From NCBI RefSeq assembly GCF_019802345.1, contig NZ_JAINDZ010000025.1, positions 1-64,000 of the forward strand: a stretch of 64,000 nt of DNA. The letters are read 5' to 3'. The notes beneath the pieces were generated by a model. That model searched no databases. It saw nothing but the letters and a program-made list of their open reading frames with translations, and was not told the DNA's origin. The stretch is from Methylosinus sp. Sm6 (lineage in GTDB: Bacteria > Pseudomonadota > Alphaproteobacteria > Rhizobiales > Beijerinckiaceae). Below, piece after piece: positions 44,775 to 53,470 of the stretch (positions within the stretch are counted from its first letter, which is position 1; each line of letters begins with the position of its first letter). The position numbers and the translations under genes were made by a program.

Positions 44775-45424
44775 GCGGCCGGATCAGAGAGCTCGCCGGC
44801 GCCCGCTTGCGCGCGCTCGCCAATGGCCTGGGGCTGTCGCCGCTCTCGGTTCTGCGCTTCGCGCTGCTCGCGGCGCTGGACGTCGCGGCGCTCGCCTTCG
44901 CGATCGGCGCGACCATCGGCGGAGGGGAGGACCGGGCGGCTCCAAAGACCGAATGGCGCCCGCCTCAGGCGCTCACGCCGCCGCAGGAGCGCGCCGGCCT
45001 CGCGGGCGAGGAGCTCGCGACCCTGTCGCGACCGATTTTCTGGCGCTCGCGTCGCGCGCCGCCGCCTTCGCGCTCGAGCCGAAAGACCGATGGGCGCGGA
45101 CAAGCCATGGGGGCGGCGACCGGCCTCACGCTCGGCGGCATCGTCAAAATCGGCGAGCGCGCGCGCGCCTTTCTCGTTGTTCCGGGCGCATCCGAAGGAC
45201 GGTGGGTCGAGAAAGGCGAGACGGTCGAAGGCTGGACGGTCGAAGAGATCGCCGCCTTCGCGGTCACGGTCAGCGACGGCGGGCAGTCCTCGCGACTGCA
45301 GCTCTATGCCGAAGCGTCGGAAAAATCCTCCGACAAGGCGCCCGACAAGGAAGCCGAACAAGAACCCGAACAACAGCCTGAACAAGAGTCCGAGAAGGAA
45401 GCCGACAAGGAACCGGAGAAGTAG
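44771..45424 (+). CDS. type II secretion GspC/GspN-like inner-membrane protein
   Basis: 217 residues. Membrane helix at about 27-47 (VLRFALLAALDVAALAFAIGA), a short periplasmic linker, then a small domain (LTLGGIVKIGERARAFLV, GRWVEKGETVEGWTVEEI) resembling the homology region of GspC, or the GspN-like proteins of alphaproteobacterial loci. The C-terminal about 35 residues are a charged repeat (DKEAEQEPEQQPEQESEK). No PDZ or coiled coil of classical GspC is seen. By position it should connect the platform with the secretin encoded next. Confidence 0.7.
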   Translation: MSGRIRELAGARLRALANGLGLSPLSVLRFALLAALDVAALAFAIGATIGGGEDRAAPKTEWRPPQALTPPQERAGLAGEELATLSRPIFWRSRRAPPPSRSSRKTDGRGQAMGAATGLTLGGIVKIGERARAFLVVPGASEGRWVEKGETVEGWTVEEIAAFAVTVSDGGQSSRLQLYAEASEKSSDKAPDKEAEQEPEQQPEQESEKEADKEPEK

Positions 45425-45510
45425 GAGCCGCGCGCGAAGTGGCGCGACGCCTCGTATCATGATAGTGCCTCAGTGACAGCGTAGCTCGAGGCGTTGCTCG
45501 AGAAGTCGGA

Positions 45511-47907
45511 GTGGTCGTGTTTATCCGTCGTGTTCTGTTGACGTGTATCGCCGTCGCCGTCGCCGGGTGCGAAAGCACTGGCGATCCGCCGGTCTCCGAA
45601 TGGAGCCGCGCCCCCCTTCGTCCCGACGATGCTCGCAGCGATGCGCAGATCGCCCACGGCTCCGGCCGCAACGGGCTGCGCCTCGGCGGAGGCGGCGCGG
45701 GGCGGACGGAAACGGTCGTCGGGAGCGGACGCTTCGTCGGCTCGTCGCGCGCGCGCCGGAAGGCGGAGGACGCCGCCGAGGATGAGGGCGTCACTCTCAA
45801 TCTCGCCAATCTGCCGATCGCCGAGGCCGCCAAAGTCGTGCTCGGCGACATTGTCGGCGCCGATTATGTCGTCGATCCCCGCCTCGAGGGCAAAGTCACC
45901 GTCCACACGTCGCGGCCGGTGAAAAAATCCGTCGCGATCGAGCTGTTCCAATCCTCGCTGCGCGTCGCCGGCGCTGCGGTCGTCGAAAGCGACGGGATCT
46001 ACAAGATCGTTCCGGCCGATCAGGCCGCGACCTCCGGCGCGCCGCTCAGCATCGGCGCCGGAGCGGCGCCGCGCGCGTCGGAGCAGATCGGCAATGGCGT
46101 TCGCGTCGTGCAGCTGCGCTATGTCTCGGCCTCCGAGATGAAGCGCGTGCTCGAGCCGATTTCCCAGCGCGGCGGCATCGTCCAGGCGGACGAGAGCCGC
46201 AGAATTCTCACACTGAGCGGGAGCGCGCACGAAGTCGCCGCGCTCGAGGAGGCGATCACGATCTTCGACGTGGACGCGATGCGCGGCATGTCTTTCGCCA
46301 TGGTGCCGGTGCGCAGCGGCGATCCGGACACGCTCGCCGAGGATCTGCGCAAAGTGTTCGGCTCCGAGAAGGAAGGGCCGATGAACGGAATGATCCAGTT
46401 CGTCGGCAACAAGCATCTCGCCGCCATATTGGTGATTTCCCCGCAGCGCGCCTATCTCTCCCGCGCCCGCGCCTGGATCGATCGTCTCGACGCGCGCGCC
46501 GAGAGCACGGAGAAGCAGTTCTTCAGCTATCGTGTGCAGAACCGTCCGGCCAAGGAGATGGTGCGCGTGCTCTCGACCATGTTCGGCCGCGACTCGGGCG
46601 GCTCGGGCAATGACGCCTCGCCACGCTTCGGACAATCGTCGACGTCTTCCGGCGGCGCTCTGTCGCAGAGCGGCTCCTCGGGCGGATCGTCGAGCGGCTT
46701 GGGCTCCTTGGGGTCGAGCTCGGGCTCCGGCGGATTGGGCTCGGGCGGGTTCGGCCTCAATTCCAGCTCCAATTCGAGTTCCGGTTCGAACTCCAGTTCG
46801 AGTTCCGGCTCCGGCTCGGCAAGCTCCGGCGGCGTGTTCGGCGCATCGAAGGCCGGCGCGGCCGGCTCCGCCTCCGGCGATCAGAACGGCTCGCAGTCGG
46901 GGTCCGGCCAGGACGCGGCCAGCAGCGACGACGGCCGCTTCAAATTCGCGGTCGACGAAGCCAAGAACGCGATCGTGGTGATGGCGACGCCGGAGGACTA
47001 CAAGCGGCTGCTGAAGGTGGTGGAGACGCTCGACGTCCTGCCCAATCAGGTGTTCATCGAGGCGACCATCGCCGAAGTGACGCTGACCGACGATCTCACC
47101 TTCGGCGTGCGTTGGTTCCTGCAGAAGAATGCGTCGGCCGGCGCCTTCTCGGACGGCGACACCGGCACGCCGGGCGCCAACGACGCCACGACGGGCTCCA
47201 ATCTTCTCGGCGCGGCGGTCGGCGCGACGTTCCCCGGGTTCAACTATGCGCTGCGCGCCGCCAATACGCAGGTCACGCTCTCGGCGCTCAACAAGATCAC
47301 CAATGTCAATATCATCTCGACGCCCTCGCTCACCGTGCTCGACAATCGTCAGGCTGTGCTGCAGGTCGGCGATCAGGTTCCCGTCCAGACCTACTCCGGA
47401 ACCAACACGTCGGGTGGCGTGACGACGTTCAATTCCGTCACTTACCGCGACACCGGCGTCATTTTGTCGATCACGCCGCATATCAACGAAAGCGGTCGCG
47501 TGATGCTGGAGCTCGAGCAGGAGGTCTCCAATGTCGCGGCAGGAACGAGCGCGACCTCGACGACGCCGACGATCAAGCAGCGGCGCGTCAAGACGCAGGT
47601 GGTCGTCAACGACAGCGAAGCGCTGATGCTCGGCGGCCTCATCCAGGATTCCAGCAGCCGCGGAGCCAGCCAGATTCCGATCGTCGGCGACATTCCGATT
47701 TTGGGCAATGCGTTCAAGAGCAAGTCCAATAACGCCAGCAAAACCGAGCTGCTCATCATGATCACGCCGCATGTCGTGCGCTCGCTCGCCGAAGCGCGCG
47801 ACATCACCGACGAGTTCAAGCGCAAGATGCTGCGCATCTCCACCAAGGCCATCGTCCGGCCGCACGGCATGGAGAACACCGCGCGGCGGATCCTGCTCGA
47901 CCAGTGA
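45511..47907 (+). CDS. gspD: type II secretion outer-membrane secretin GspD (lipoprotein)
   Basis: 798 residues. Lipobox VAVAGC with Cys20. N0 domain from about 92 (VTLNLANLPIAEAAKVVLGDIVG), N1-N3 domains, then a long Ser/Gly-rich insertion (about 365-470). The secretin core follows: VFIEATIAEVTLTDDLTFGV, the conserved ISTPSLTVLDNRQAVLQVG, and TYRDTGVILSITPHI, ending with LMLGGLIQDSSSR and PILGNAFKS. It forms the exit channel. The lipid anchor may let the protein reach the outer membrane by the lipoprotein route; no pilotin gene is seen. GTG 45511 gives a normal lipoprotein signal; GTG 45517 is an alternative. Confidence 0.93.
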   Translation: MVVFIRRVLLTCIAVAVAGCESTGDPPVSEWSRAPLRPDDARSDAQIAHGSGRNGLRLGGGGAGRTETVVGSGRFVGSSRARRKAEDAAEDEGVTLNLANLPIAEAAKVVLGDIVGADYVVDPRLEGKVTVHTSRPVKKSVAIELFQSSLRVAGAAVVESDGIYKIVPADQAATSGAPLSIGAGAAPRASEQIGNGVRVVQLRYVSASEMKRVLEPISQRGGIVQADESRRILTLSGSAHEVAALEEAITIFDVDAMRGMSFAMVPVRSGDPDTLAEDLRKVFGSEKEGPMNGMIQFVGNKHLAAILVISPQRAYLSRARAWIDRLDARAESTEKQFFSYRVQNRPAKEMVRVLSTMFGRDSGGSGNDASPRFGQSSTSSGGALSQSGSSGGSSSGLGSLGSSSGSGGLGSGGFGLNSSSNSSSGSNSSSSSGSGSASSGGVFGASKAGAAGSASGDQNGSQSGSGQDAASSDDGRFKFAVDEAKNAIVVMATPEDYKRLLKVVETLDVLPNQVFIEATIAEVTLTDDLTFGVRWFLQKNASAGAFSDGDTGTPGANDATTGSNLLGAAVGATFPGFNYALRAANTQVTLSALNKITNVNIISTPSLTVLDNRQAVLQVGDQVPVQTYSGTNTSGGVTTFNSVTYRDTGVILSITPHINESGRVMLELEQEVSNVAAGTSATSTTPTIKQRRVKTQVVVNDSEALMLGGLIQDSSSRGASQIPIVGDIPILGNAFKSKSNNASKTELLIMITPHVVRSLAEARDITDEFKRKMLRISTKAIVRPHGMENTARRILLDQ

Positions 47908-47934
47908 AGGTCGGCGCGTTGCGCCGGCGCCGGG

Positions 47935-48879
47935 TCAGCAGGGCGGCAGGCCGCGCCCCGCCATGGCGCGCAGCCGCGCGCGCTCGCGCGATTCGCCGCG
48001 GCGCATCTCCAGGATGGTGAAAGGCTCGGCGCCGGCGGCGCCGATTCGCACGAGGGTTTCTCCGACGCTCGTGTGGCCGCTCGGCTGCGCGACTTCCACA
48101 TGGACGAGATAAGCGCCGGCATGGGCGCCTTCCTGCGCGAATTCGGCGGGAAAGCGCGGGTCGCGACGGTCAACCGCGCGCGGGTCTGGACGCGCAGCGA
48201 GGTCGAGCACGATATCGGGGCGATAGCCGGCGAGAGCGGCGAACAAAGCGGGCGGCGCGAGCTTCGGGTCGACGCTCGGGCTGCGCGAATGCACGGTGAC
48301 GAACGGAAGCAGGCGGCGCAACAGGGCGGGCTCCATGCGGTCGACCTGATCGAGTTCCAGCGCCGTCTGGAACGGGGCGCGCTTGGGACCGAACGGACGG
48401 TCCGAGTAGGAGGATGACGAGGCGGAGGCCTCGACCTCATTGGAAGGCTGCTCGCGAAATTCGACGATGGCGTGAGCGATCGCGTCGGCGTCGCGCGATT
48501 CGACGCCGAAGCCGATCATCATCGCTTTCAGCAGATGTTCCGAGGCCGCGTTGAGATCGACCTTGCCCTCCTCGTCCTCGATGGCGACCGCCACGGCGGC
48601 GCCGGCGAGCGAGCAAAACGAGGGCGCGCCGTCATGCAACGGATGCTGGTTGGCGATGGACGAGCTCTGCTCCGACAGAAGCGTCATGATCGCGAGATTG
48701 CTCGCCGCCTCCGCGAGGAGCTGCGTCTGCGTCGCGCCGGCGCCGTTGAACGCCGCCTGCAGGCGCGAGCGCGCTGTCGTCATGAACGAGACGATCAGCA
48801 GCGTGACGACGCCGACGCCCCAGATGACGACGAGAAGGGCAAAGCCCCGCCGCGCGGGGCGGGGCGAGCGCGGCGCCAT
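47935..48879 (-). CDS. gspK: type II secretion minor pseudopilin GspK
   Basis: 314 residues. Leader MAPRSPRPARRG before FALLVVIWGVGVVTLLIVSF; unlike other pseudopilins it lacks Glu at +5 (Val-Ile instead), which is the rule for GspK. A large periplasmic region with the helix-hairpin-helix-like segment VDLNAASEHLLKAMMIGFGVE is typical. It caps the pseudopilus with I and J. Start ATG 48879; it lies downstream of gspG by 16 bp on the same strand and is convergent with gspD. Confidence 0.85.
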   Translation of the reverse strand: MAPRSPRPARRGFALLVVIWGVGVVTLLIVSFMTTARSRLQAAFNGAGATQTQLLAEAASNLAIMTLLSEQSSSIANQHPLHDGAPSFCSLAGAAVAVAIEDEEGKVDLNAASEHLLKAMMIGFGVESRDADAIAHAIVEFREQPSNEVEASASSSSYSDRPFGPKRAPFQTALELDQVDRMEPALLRRLLPFVTVHSRSPSVDPKLAPPALFAALAGYRPDIVLDLAARPDPRAVDRRDPRFPAEFAQEGAHAGAYLVHVEVAQPSGHTSVGETLVRIGAAGAEPFTILEMRRGESRERARLRAMAGRGLPPC

Positions 48880-48895
48880 GCGAGCGGAACGCCTT

Positions 48896-49396
48896 TCAGC
48901 GCGCGGCGGCGGCGTCGCGATTGCGCGAGACCGTCGCGGCCCCGCCCGGACGGCCCTCGGGGCCGAGCGAGCCGAGATCGAAGGGGCCGTTCTGGCCGGG
49001 CGCGCGATAGAGATAGTCATGCCCCCACGGGTCTTTCGGCACATTGGCCGATTTCAGATAGGGGCCGTTCCAGACCGCGACGCCCGAGGGGCGGCGCGCC
49101 AGCGAGCCGAGGCCTTCTTCCGAAGACGGGTAGCGGCCGGTGTCGAGATAGAACAGATCGAGCGCGCTGGAGATGTTCTCCATTTGAATCTGCGCGGTCT
49201 TCACCTTGGATTCGGAGAGATAGTTGAGCACGCGCGGTCCGACGAGGCCGACGATCGATCCGATGATCGCCAGCACGACCAGCATTTCGACGAGCGTGAA
49301 GCCGGCGCGCCGGCTCGCGGTTCGCCGCGTCGCGCGGCGGAGGCGCGTTGCGCGCGCGGCGAAGGAGGTCGACGGGGCACGGTTGCTGCGCGTCAT
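48896..49396 (-). CDS. gspG: type II secretion major pseudopilin GspG
   Basis: 166 residues. A long leader (32 residues, ending RRTASRRAG) is followed by FTLVEMLVVLAIIGSIVGLVGPRVLNYLSESK, the classical GspG helix. The conserved C-terminal part SALDLFYLDTGRYPSSEEGLGSL, WNGPYLKSANVPKDPWGHDYLYRAPGQ completes it. ATG 49396 is chosen; a nearer start would shorten the unusually long leader. Forms the shaft of the pseudopilus. Confidence 0.93.
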   Translation of the reverse strand: MTRSNRAPSTSFAARATRLRRATRRTASRRAGFTLVEMLVVLAIIGSIVGLVGPRVLNYLSESKVKTAQIQMENISSALDLFYLDTGRYPSSEEGLGSLARRPSGVAVWNGPYLKSANVPKDPWGHDYLYRAPGQNGPFDLGSLGPEGRPGGAATVSRNRDAAAAR

Positions 49397-49916
49397 GTCA
49401 TGCTCTCGAATGTGTCGTGGAGACGGTCGAATGAGTCGTGGAGACGGTTCGCCTCGACCGGAGTCGATGCGAGGCGCGCGCATTCTGGACCAGTCGCGCC
49501 GCGACATCAACTTTTCGCAAGGCCGCGGCCGGCGTCTACGCCGCCCGTCGGCAAGATTTTTTTGAAGGCGTCGTCACACGCGCGTCATCGAACGCGGATT
49601 CGCGTGGCCGCCGACGCCGCCCCTGCAACATGGCGACACGAGGCCGCGCAGGAGATCAGCGCGAGGCCTCTCACTCTCGCGCCGCAGCAGTCGGAGCCGA
49701 GAATCGATCACAGACAATGTGTTCGGCGTTCGTGCGAAAGATTTGGCGCAACGACGCGCAGTTTCTCTCATCGTGGCGCGTCGTCGAGTTGCGTGATCGA
49801 GAGAGTTATGATTGAGTCCGCACGCAACATTCCGTTGCACTTTTTCAACAGCGACATCGCTTATTGCGAATGGCTGAAGCAATTCGACATCGGCCATTCG
49901 CAGGGGAGGGGCCTTC
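49397..49916. other. intergenic region between gspG and the HbpS-like gene
   Basis: About 520 bases with no gene that I would support on either strand. It should contain the promoters of gspG-gspK (minus) and of the HbpS-like gene (plus). An A+T-richer stretch lies at 49795-49860 (GAGAGTTATGATTGAGTCCG, later TTTTTCAACAGCG), and GGGGAGGGG just before ATG 49917 is a ribosome-binding site. Confidence 0.4.
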
Positions 49917-50783
49917 ATGTTTCGTAAGATGCTGATCGCGGCGGTCGCCGCAACTTCGTTCTCGACGGGCGCCTGGGCCAATGCCGCCTGCCCGAATGTG
50001 TCGCTCACCCGACTCCAGGCGGCGCTGAAGAAGGCGATCGCGGACACTCAGGGCCAGCTCGGCCTCGGCCTCAACATGTGGGCGACAGTCGTCGCGGCGG
50101 ACGGCGCCGTGTGCGTCGTGGCCAATTCGAGCGGCGACCCGATTCAAGGGCAGTGGCTCGCGAGCCGCGTGATCTCCGCGCAGAAGGCGTTTACCGCGGC
50201 GACGCTCAGCCTCGGGCCGACCGCGAATTCCGGCTCGGGCACAGGGCTCGCCACCGGCAAGCTCGCGCTCTCCACGGCCAATCTGTTCTCGGCGGTGCAG
50301 CCCGGCGGCAGCCTGTTCGGCCTGCAGCACAGCAATCCGGTCGCCGCGCCGGAGGCCTATGGCGACAAGATCGGCGCCGGCGGCGTCGCGGCGGGGCCGA
50401 CCGACACGGCGAACTATGGCACGGCCAGCGATCCGATGATCGGCCTCGTGATCGGCGGCGTCAATGTCTTCGGCGGCGGACTCGCGCTTTATGGGACCGG
50501 CGGCGTGAAGGAGGGCGCGGTCGGCGTCAGCGGCGACACCTCCTGCGCGGACCATCTGATCGCTTGGCGCGTGCGCAAGAACCTCGGCCTCGATCATCTG
50601 GGCGCGATCGGCGGCGTGTCCGGCGACGCGAGGCGTCCCGACAACATCGTCTTCGACATCACCCCCAACGCCGCCGGCGGAACCGGCGTGAGCGCCAAGG
50701 GCTGGGGTCATCCGGCCTGCGGCGGCGCCACCAACGCCGCTGCGACCGCGGCCGCCAAGACGCTGCCCATCGTCAGGGATTGA
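49917..50783 (+). CDS. exported GlcG/HbpS family protein (possible secretion substrate)
   Basis: 288 residues. A signal peptide (about 1-22, MLIAAVAATSFSTGAWA) leads a GlcG/HbpS-type domain: ALKKAIADTQGQLGLGLNMWATVVAADGAVCVVA, ISAQKAFTAATLSLG, DPMIGLVIGGVNVFGGGLALYG and GAVGVSGDTSCADHLIAWRVR. Members bind haem or cobalamin-like ligands or have unknown roles. Four cysteines (C25 after the signal; others in GAVCVVA, DTSCADH, HPACGG) suggest disulfides. Its place next to gspG with a strong ribosome-binding site, and its signal peptide, make it a candidate substrate of the type II system; this is an inference. The stop codon lies in a tandem repeat. Confidence 0.75.
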   Translation: MFRKMLIAAVAATSFSTGAWANAACPNVSLTRLQAALKKAIADTQGQLGLGLNMWATVVAADGAVCVVANSSGDPIQGQWLASRVISAQKAFTAATLSLGPTANSGSGTGLATGKLALSTANLFSAVQPGGSLFGLQHSNPVAAPEAYGDKIGAGGVAAGPTDTANYGTASDPMIGLVIGGVNVFGGGLALYGTGGVKEGAVGVSGDTSCADHLIAWRVRKNLGLDHLGAIGGVSGDARRPDNIVFDITPNAAGGTGVSAKGWGHPACGGATNAAATAAAKTLPIVRD

Positions 50784-50819
50784 TCTGATCCGGAATTGAT
50801 CTGATCCGGGATTGATCTG
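50779..50819. repeat. short tandem repeat at the stop of the HbpS-like gene
   Basis: GATTGATCTGATCCGGA, ATTGATCTGATCCGGG and ATTGATCTG in a row: a unit of about 17 bases, two and a half copies. The first copy contains the TGA stop codon. The rest of 50820-51141 shows no gene; it leads into frr. Confidence 0.75.
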
Positions 50820-51141
50820 CTTCTCGCCGCCGCCGGGAGCGAGCTTGGTTGCTCGACCCGGCGGCGGGACTTTGCACAGTCGATTTGAATAGAGCATTTT
50901 GAAATTGCGGGGCGTCCACACGAACAGGACGAGCCCCGATCGAAGGATCGCCTCTGATTGCGCATCCTGACGATCGAGCCTGCCGATCGAGAGTCGCGCC
51001 GGTCGTCGGCGCGCCGCCGCGGCGAAAAACCTCCGGGGCGTATTTCCCCTGCGGCCGGTTTTGGTCTATGGGAGGCGATGCTGTCCGATGGCGCGGCGCC
51101 ACCCGCGGCGATCGACAGACCAGACAGGCGATTCAGAACTC

Positions 51142-51702
51142 ATGAGCCAGACTTTCGATCTGCCCGAATTGAAACGCCGCATGCAAGGCGCCCTGGCGAC
51201 GCTCAAGCACGAGCTCGGCGGACTGCGCACCGGGCGCGCCTCGGCCGGCCTGCTCGAGCCCATTCATGTCGAAGCCTATGGACAGTCGACGCCCTTGAAT
51301 CAGGTCGCGACGATCAGCGTTCCGGAGCCGCGCCTGCTCTCCGTGCAGGTGTGGGACAAGGGCCTCGTCTCGGCTGTCGACAAGGCGATTCGCGATTCCA
51401 ATCTCGGCCTCACGCCGACGATCGAGGGGCAGGTGCTGCGCATCCGCACGCCCGAGCTCAACGAGCAGCGCCGCAAGGAGCTGGTCAAGGTCGCGCACAA
51501 ATACGCCGAGGATGCGCGCGTCGCCGTGCGCCATGTGCGCCGCGACGGGCTCGACATACTGAAGAAGCTGTTGAAGGATCACGCCCTGCCCGAGGACGAC
51601 GCGAAGCGTCACGAGACCGAGGTGCAGAAGGCGACCGACGACGCGGTGCGCGAGGTCGACGCCGCGGTCGCGCAAAAGGAAAAAGAGATTCTGCAGGTTT
51701 GA
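51142..51702 (+). CDS. frr: ribosome recycling factor
   Basis: 186 residues, the usual length. Seen: [84 protein letters not shown]. It splits post-termination ribosomes with EF-G. ATG 51142 is directly before the family start; GTG/ATG codons further up would add unrelated sequence. pyrH, usually just upstream, is missing here; the preceding gene is the HbpS-like one. Confidence 0.97.
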   Translation: MSQTFDLPELKRRMQGALATLKHELGGLRTGRASAGLLEPIHVEAYGQSTPLNQVATISVPEPRLLSVQVWDKGLVSAVDKAIRDSNLGLTPTIEGQVLRIRTPELNEQRRKELVKVAHKYAEDARVAVRHVRRDGLDILKKLLKDHALPEDDAKRHETEVQKATDDAVREVDAAVAQKEKEILQV

Positions 51703-51802
51703 GTTTTTCGTCGCGTCCCCCTCCCGCCGGACTTTGGCCCGGCCGCCGGGGCCGAGAGAGAGGCGTTTCGCGTGTTAGAGTGAGATTTTTTCCAAGACAG
51801 CC

Positions 51803-52600
51803 ATGGTGTGGGTCGAAACGATGGGAGACGGCGGAGTTCTCGAATTCGGCGCAGCGGCGCTCGCGCCGAGGTCCGCGCCGCGTCATGTCGCGCTGATCAT
51901 GGACGGAAATGGTCGTTGGGCGGCCGCGCGCGGTCTGCCCCGCTTCGAAGGTCACAGGCGCGGCGTCGAGGCGCTGCGCAAGACGGTGCGGGCCGCGATC
52001 GAGCTCGGCGTCGACTATCTCACGGTCTATTCTTTCTCCGTCGAGAACTGGACGCGCCCGGCCGAGGAGGTGCGGAGCCTGCTCGCGCTGCTGCATCGGT
52101 TCATCCGCAATGATCTCGCCGAGCTTCGCTCCAATAATGTGCGGGTGAGGGTGATCGGAGACCGGGTCGACTTGTCCGAGGACATCGCCGCCCTGCTGCG
52201 CGAGGCGGAGGAGACGACCGCCGCAAACACCGGCCTGACCTTGATCGTCGCCTTCAACTATGGCGCGCGGCAGGAGATCGCCGCCGCCGCGCGCGCGCTC
52301 GCCGCGGAAGTGGCGGCCGGGCGGCTGCGTCCCTGCGACATCGACGCCGGCGCGATCTCGGCGCGGCTGGATACGGCCGATGTTCCGGATCCGGACCTCA
52401 TCATCCGCACCTCGGGCGAGCAGCGCTTGTCGAATTTCATGCTGTGGCAGGCCGCCTACGCCGAACTTTTGTTCGTGCCGGTGCATTGGCCTGATTTCGA
52501 TCGGGCGGATTTCGAGGCGGCGATCGACGATTACGCGCATCGCGACCGCCGCTTCGGCGGGCTCGCGCCGGTCGGACGCCGCGCGAAGACAGCTTCATGA
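51803..52600 (+). CDS. uppS: undecaprenyl diphosphate synthase (isoprenyl transferase)
   Basis: 265 residues. Cis-prenyltransferase making the C55 lipid carrier for peptidoglycan: [17 protein letters not shown] with catalytic Asp, [26 protein letters not shown], and [25 protein letters not shown]. Start ATG 51803 or 51821. The 3' end overlaps cdsA by 4 bases (ATGA), so the genes are coupled. Confidence 0.96.
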   Translation: MVWVETMGDGGVLEFGAAALAPRSAPRHVALIMDGNGRWAAARGLPRFEGHRRGVEALRKTVRAAIELGVDYLTVYSFSVENWTRPAEEVRSLLALLHRFIRNDLAELRSNNVRVRVIGDRVDLSEDIAALLREAEETTAANTGLTLIVAFNYGARQEIAAAARALAAEVAAGRLRPCDIDAGAISARLDTADVPDPDLIIRTSGEQRLSNFMLWQAAYAELLFVPVHWPDFDRADFEAAIDDYAHRDRRFGGLAPVGRRAKTAS

Positions 52601-53463
52601 GCGAACCACTGCGGTCGGGCCCCGCCCTTGCCGGCGAGAGGGACGGAAAATTCGGGGATCTCGGTCCGCGCCTGCTCTCCGCGGCGGCGCTGATCGCGAC
52701 GGCGCTGATCGCGCTCTATGTCGGCGGCGACGTCTTTGCATTGTTCTGGCTGCTCGCCGCTTTCGCCGTCTCCTGGGAATGGCAGGGGATCGTGGGCGGC
52801 GCGTTCGGCCTCGCGCGCACGGCGCTCGGCGGCGCCGCGCTCGCGGCGGCCGCGGCCTTCGCCGCGCATGGCGCGGGGCCGTTGGCGCTCGCCGCGCTCG
52901 GCGCCTTCGCCGCTTTGTTCGCCGTGCTGGCCGGACCGGGGCGGCGCTTCTGGGCGCCGCTCGGGCTCGTCTACGCCGGCTCGCTCGTCGTATCGGCCAA
53001 TGTGCTGCGCCGCTCGCCGGATTTCGGAGCGCTTTCGATCGCCTGGCTGTTCGCCGTCGTCTGGGGCGCCGATGTGATGGCCTATTTCGGCGGCCGGCTG
53101 ATCGGCGGGCCCAAGCTGTGGCCGAAGGTCTCGCCGGGCAAGACCTGGTCCGGGGCGATCGTCGGCCTCGTCAGCGGGGCGCTGTTCGGCCTCGCGGTGG
53201 CCGTGTTCGGCCCTTGGCCGCAGGCGGCCTCGCGCGAGCTATTGTTCGTGGGGCTCGTCGCGGCGGCGCTCGCGCAGCTCGGCGATTTGTTCGAATCCTG
53301 GATCAAGCGCCGCTTCGGCGTCAAGGATGCGAGCCGGCTCATTCCCGGCCACGGCGGCGTGATGGACCGGGTCGACGGCTTCATCTTCGCCAGCGCCTTC
53401 GCGGCGCTGCTCGGCGGATTGCGCGGCCAGGAGTCCCTGGCCGCGGGACTTTTCATCTGGTAG
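52597..53463 (+). CDS. cdsA: phosphatidate cytidylyltransferase CdsA
   Basis: 288 residues, about eight membrane helices. Signature near the C-terminus: [20 protein letters not shown], then [31 protein letters not shown]. It converts phosphatidic acid and CTP into CDP-diacylglycerol for phospholipid synthesis. The start ATG 52597 overlaps uppS; dxr starts 7 bp after its stop. Confidence 0.95.
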   Translation: MSEPLRSGPALAGERDGKFGDLGPRLLSAAALIATALIALYVGGDVFALFWLLAAFAVSWEWQGIVGGAFGLARTALGGAALAAAAAFAAHGAGPLALAALGAFAALFAVLAGPGRRFWAPLGLVYAGSLVVSANVLRRSPDFGALSIAWLFAVVWGADVMAYFGGRLIGGPKLWPKVSPGKTWSGAIVGLVSGALFGLAVAVFGPWPQAASRELLFVGLVAAALAQLGDLFESWIKRRFGVKDASRLIPGHGGVMDRVDGFIFASAFAALLGGLRGQESLAAGLFIW

Positions 53464-53470
53464 GCGCGTC

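Noticed and set aside
36438-49396. Type IV pilus instead of type II secretion
   Set aside because: GspE with tetracysteine motif, GspK without Glu+5, GspL/GspM and a GspD-type secretin with N0 domain, and no PilT, favour type II secretion.
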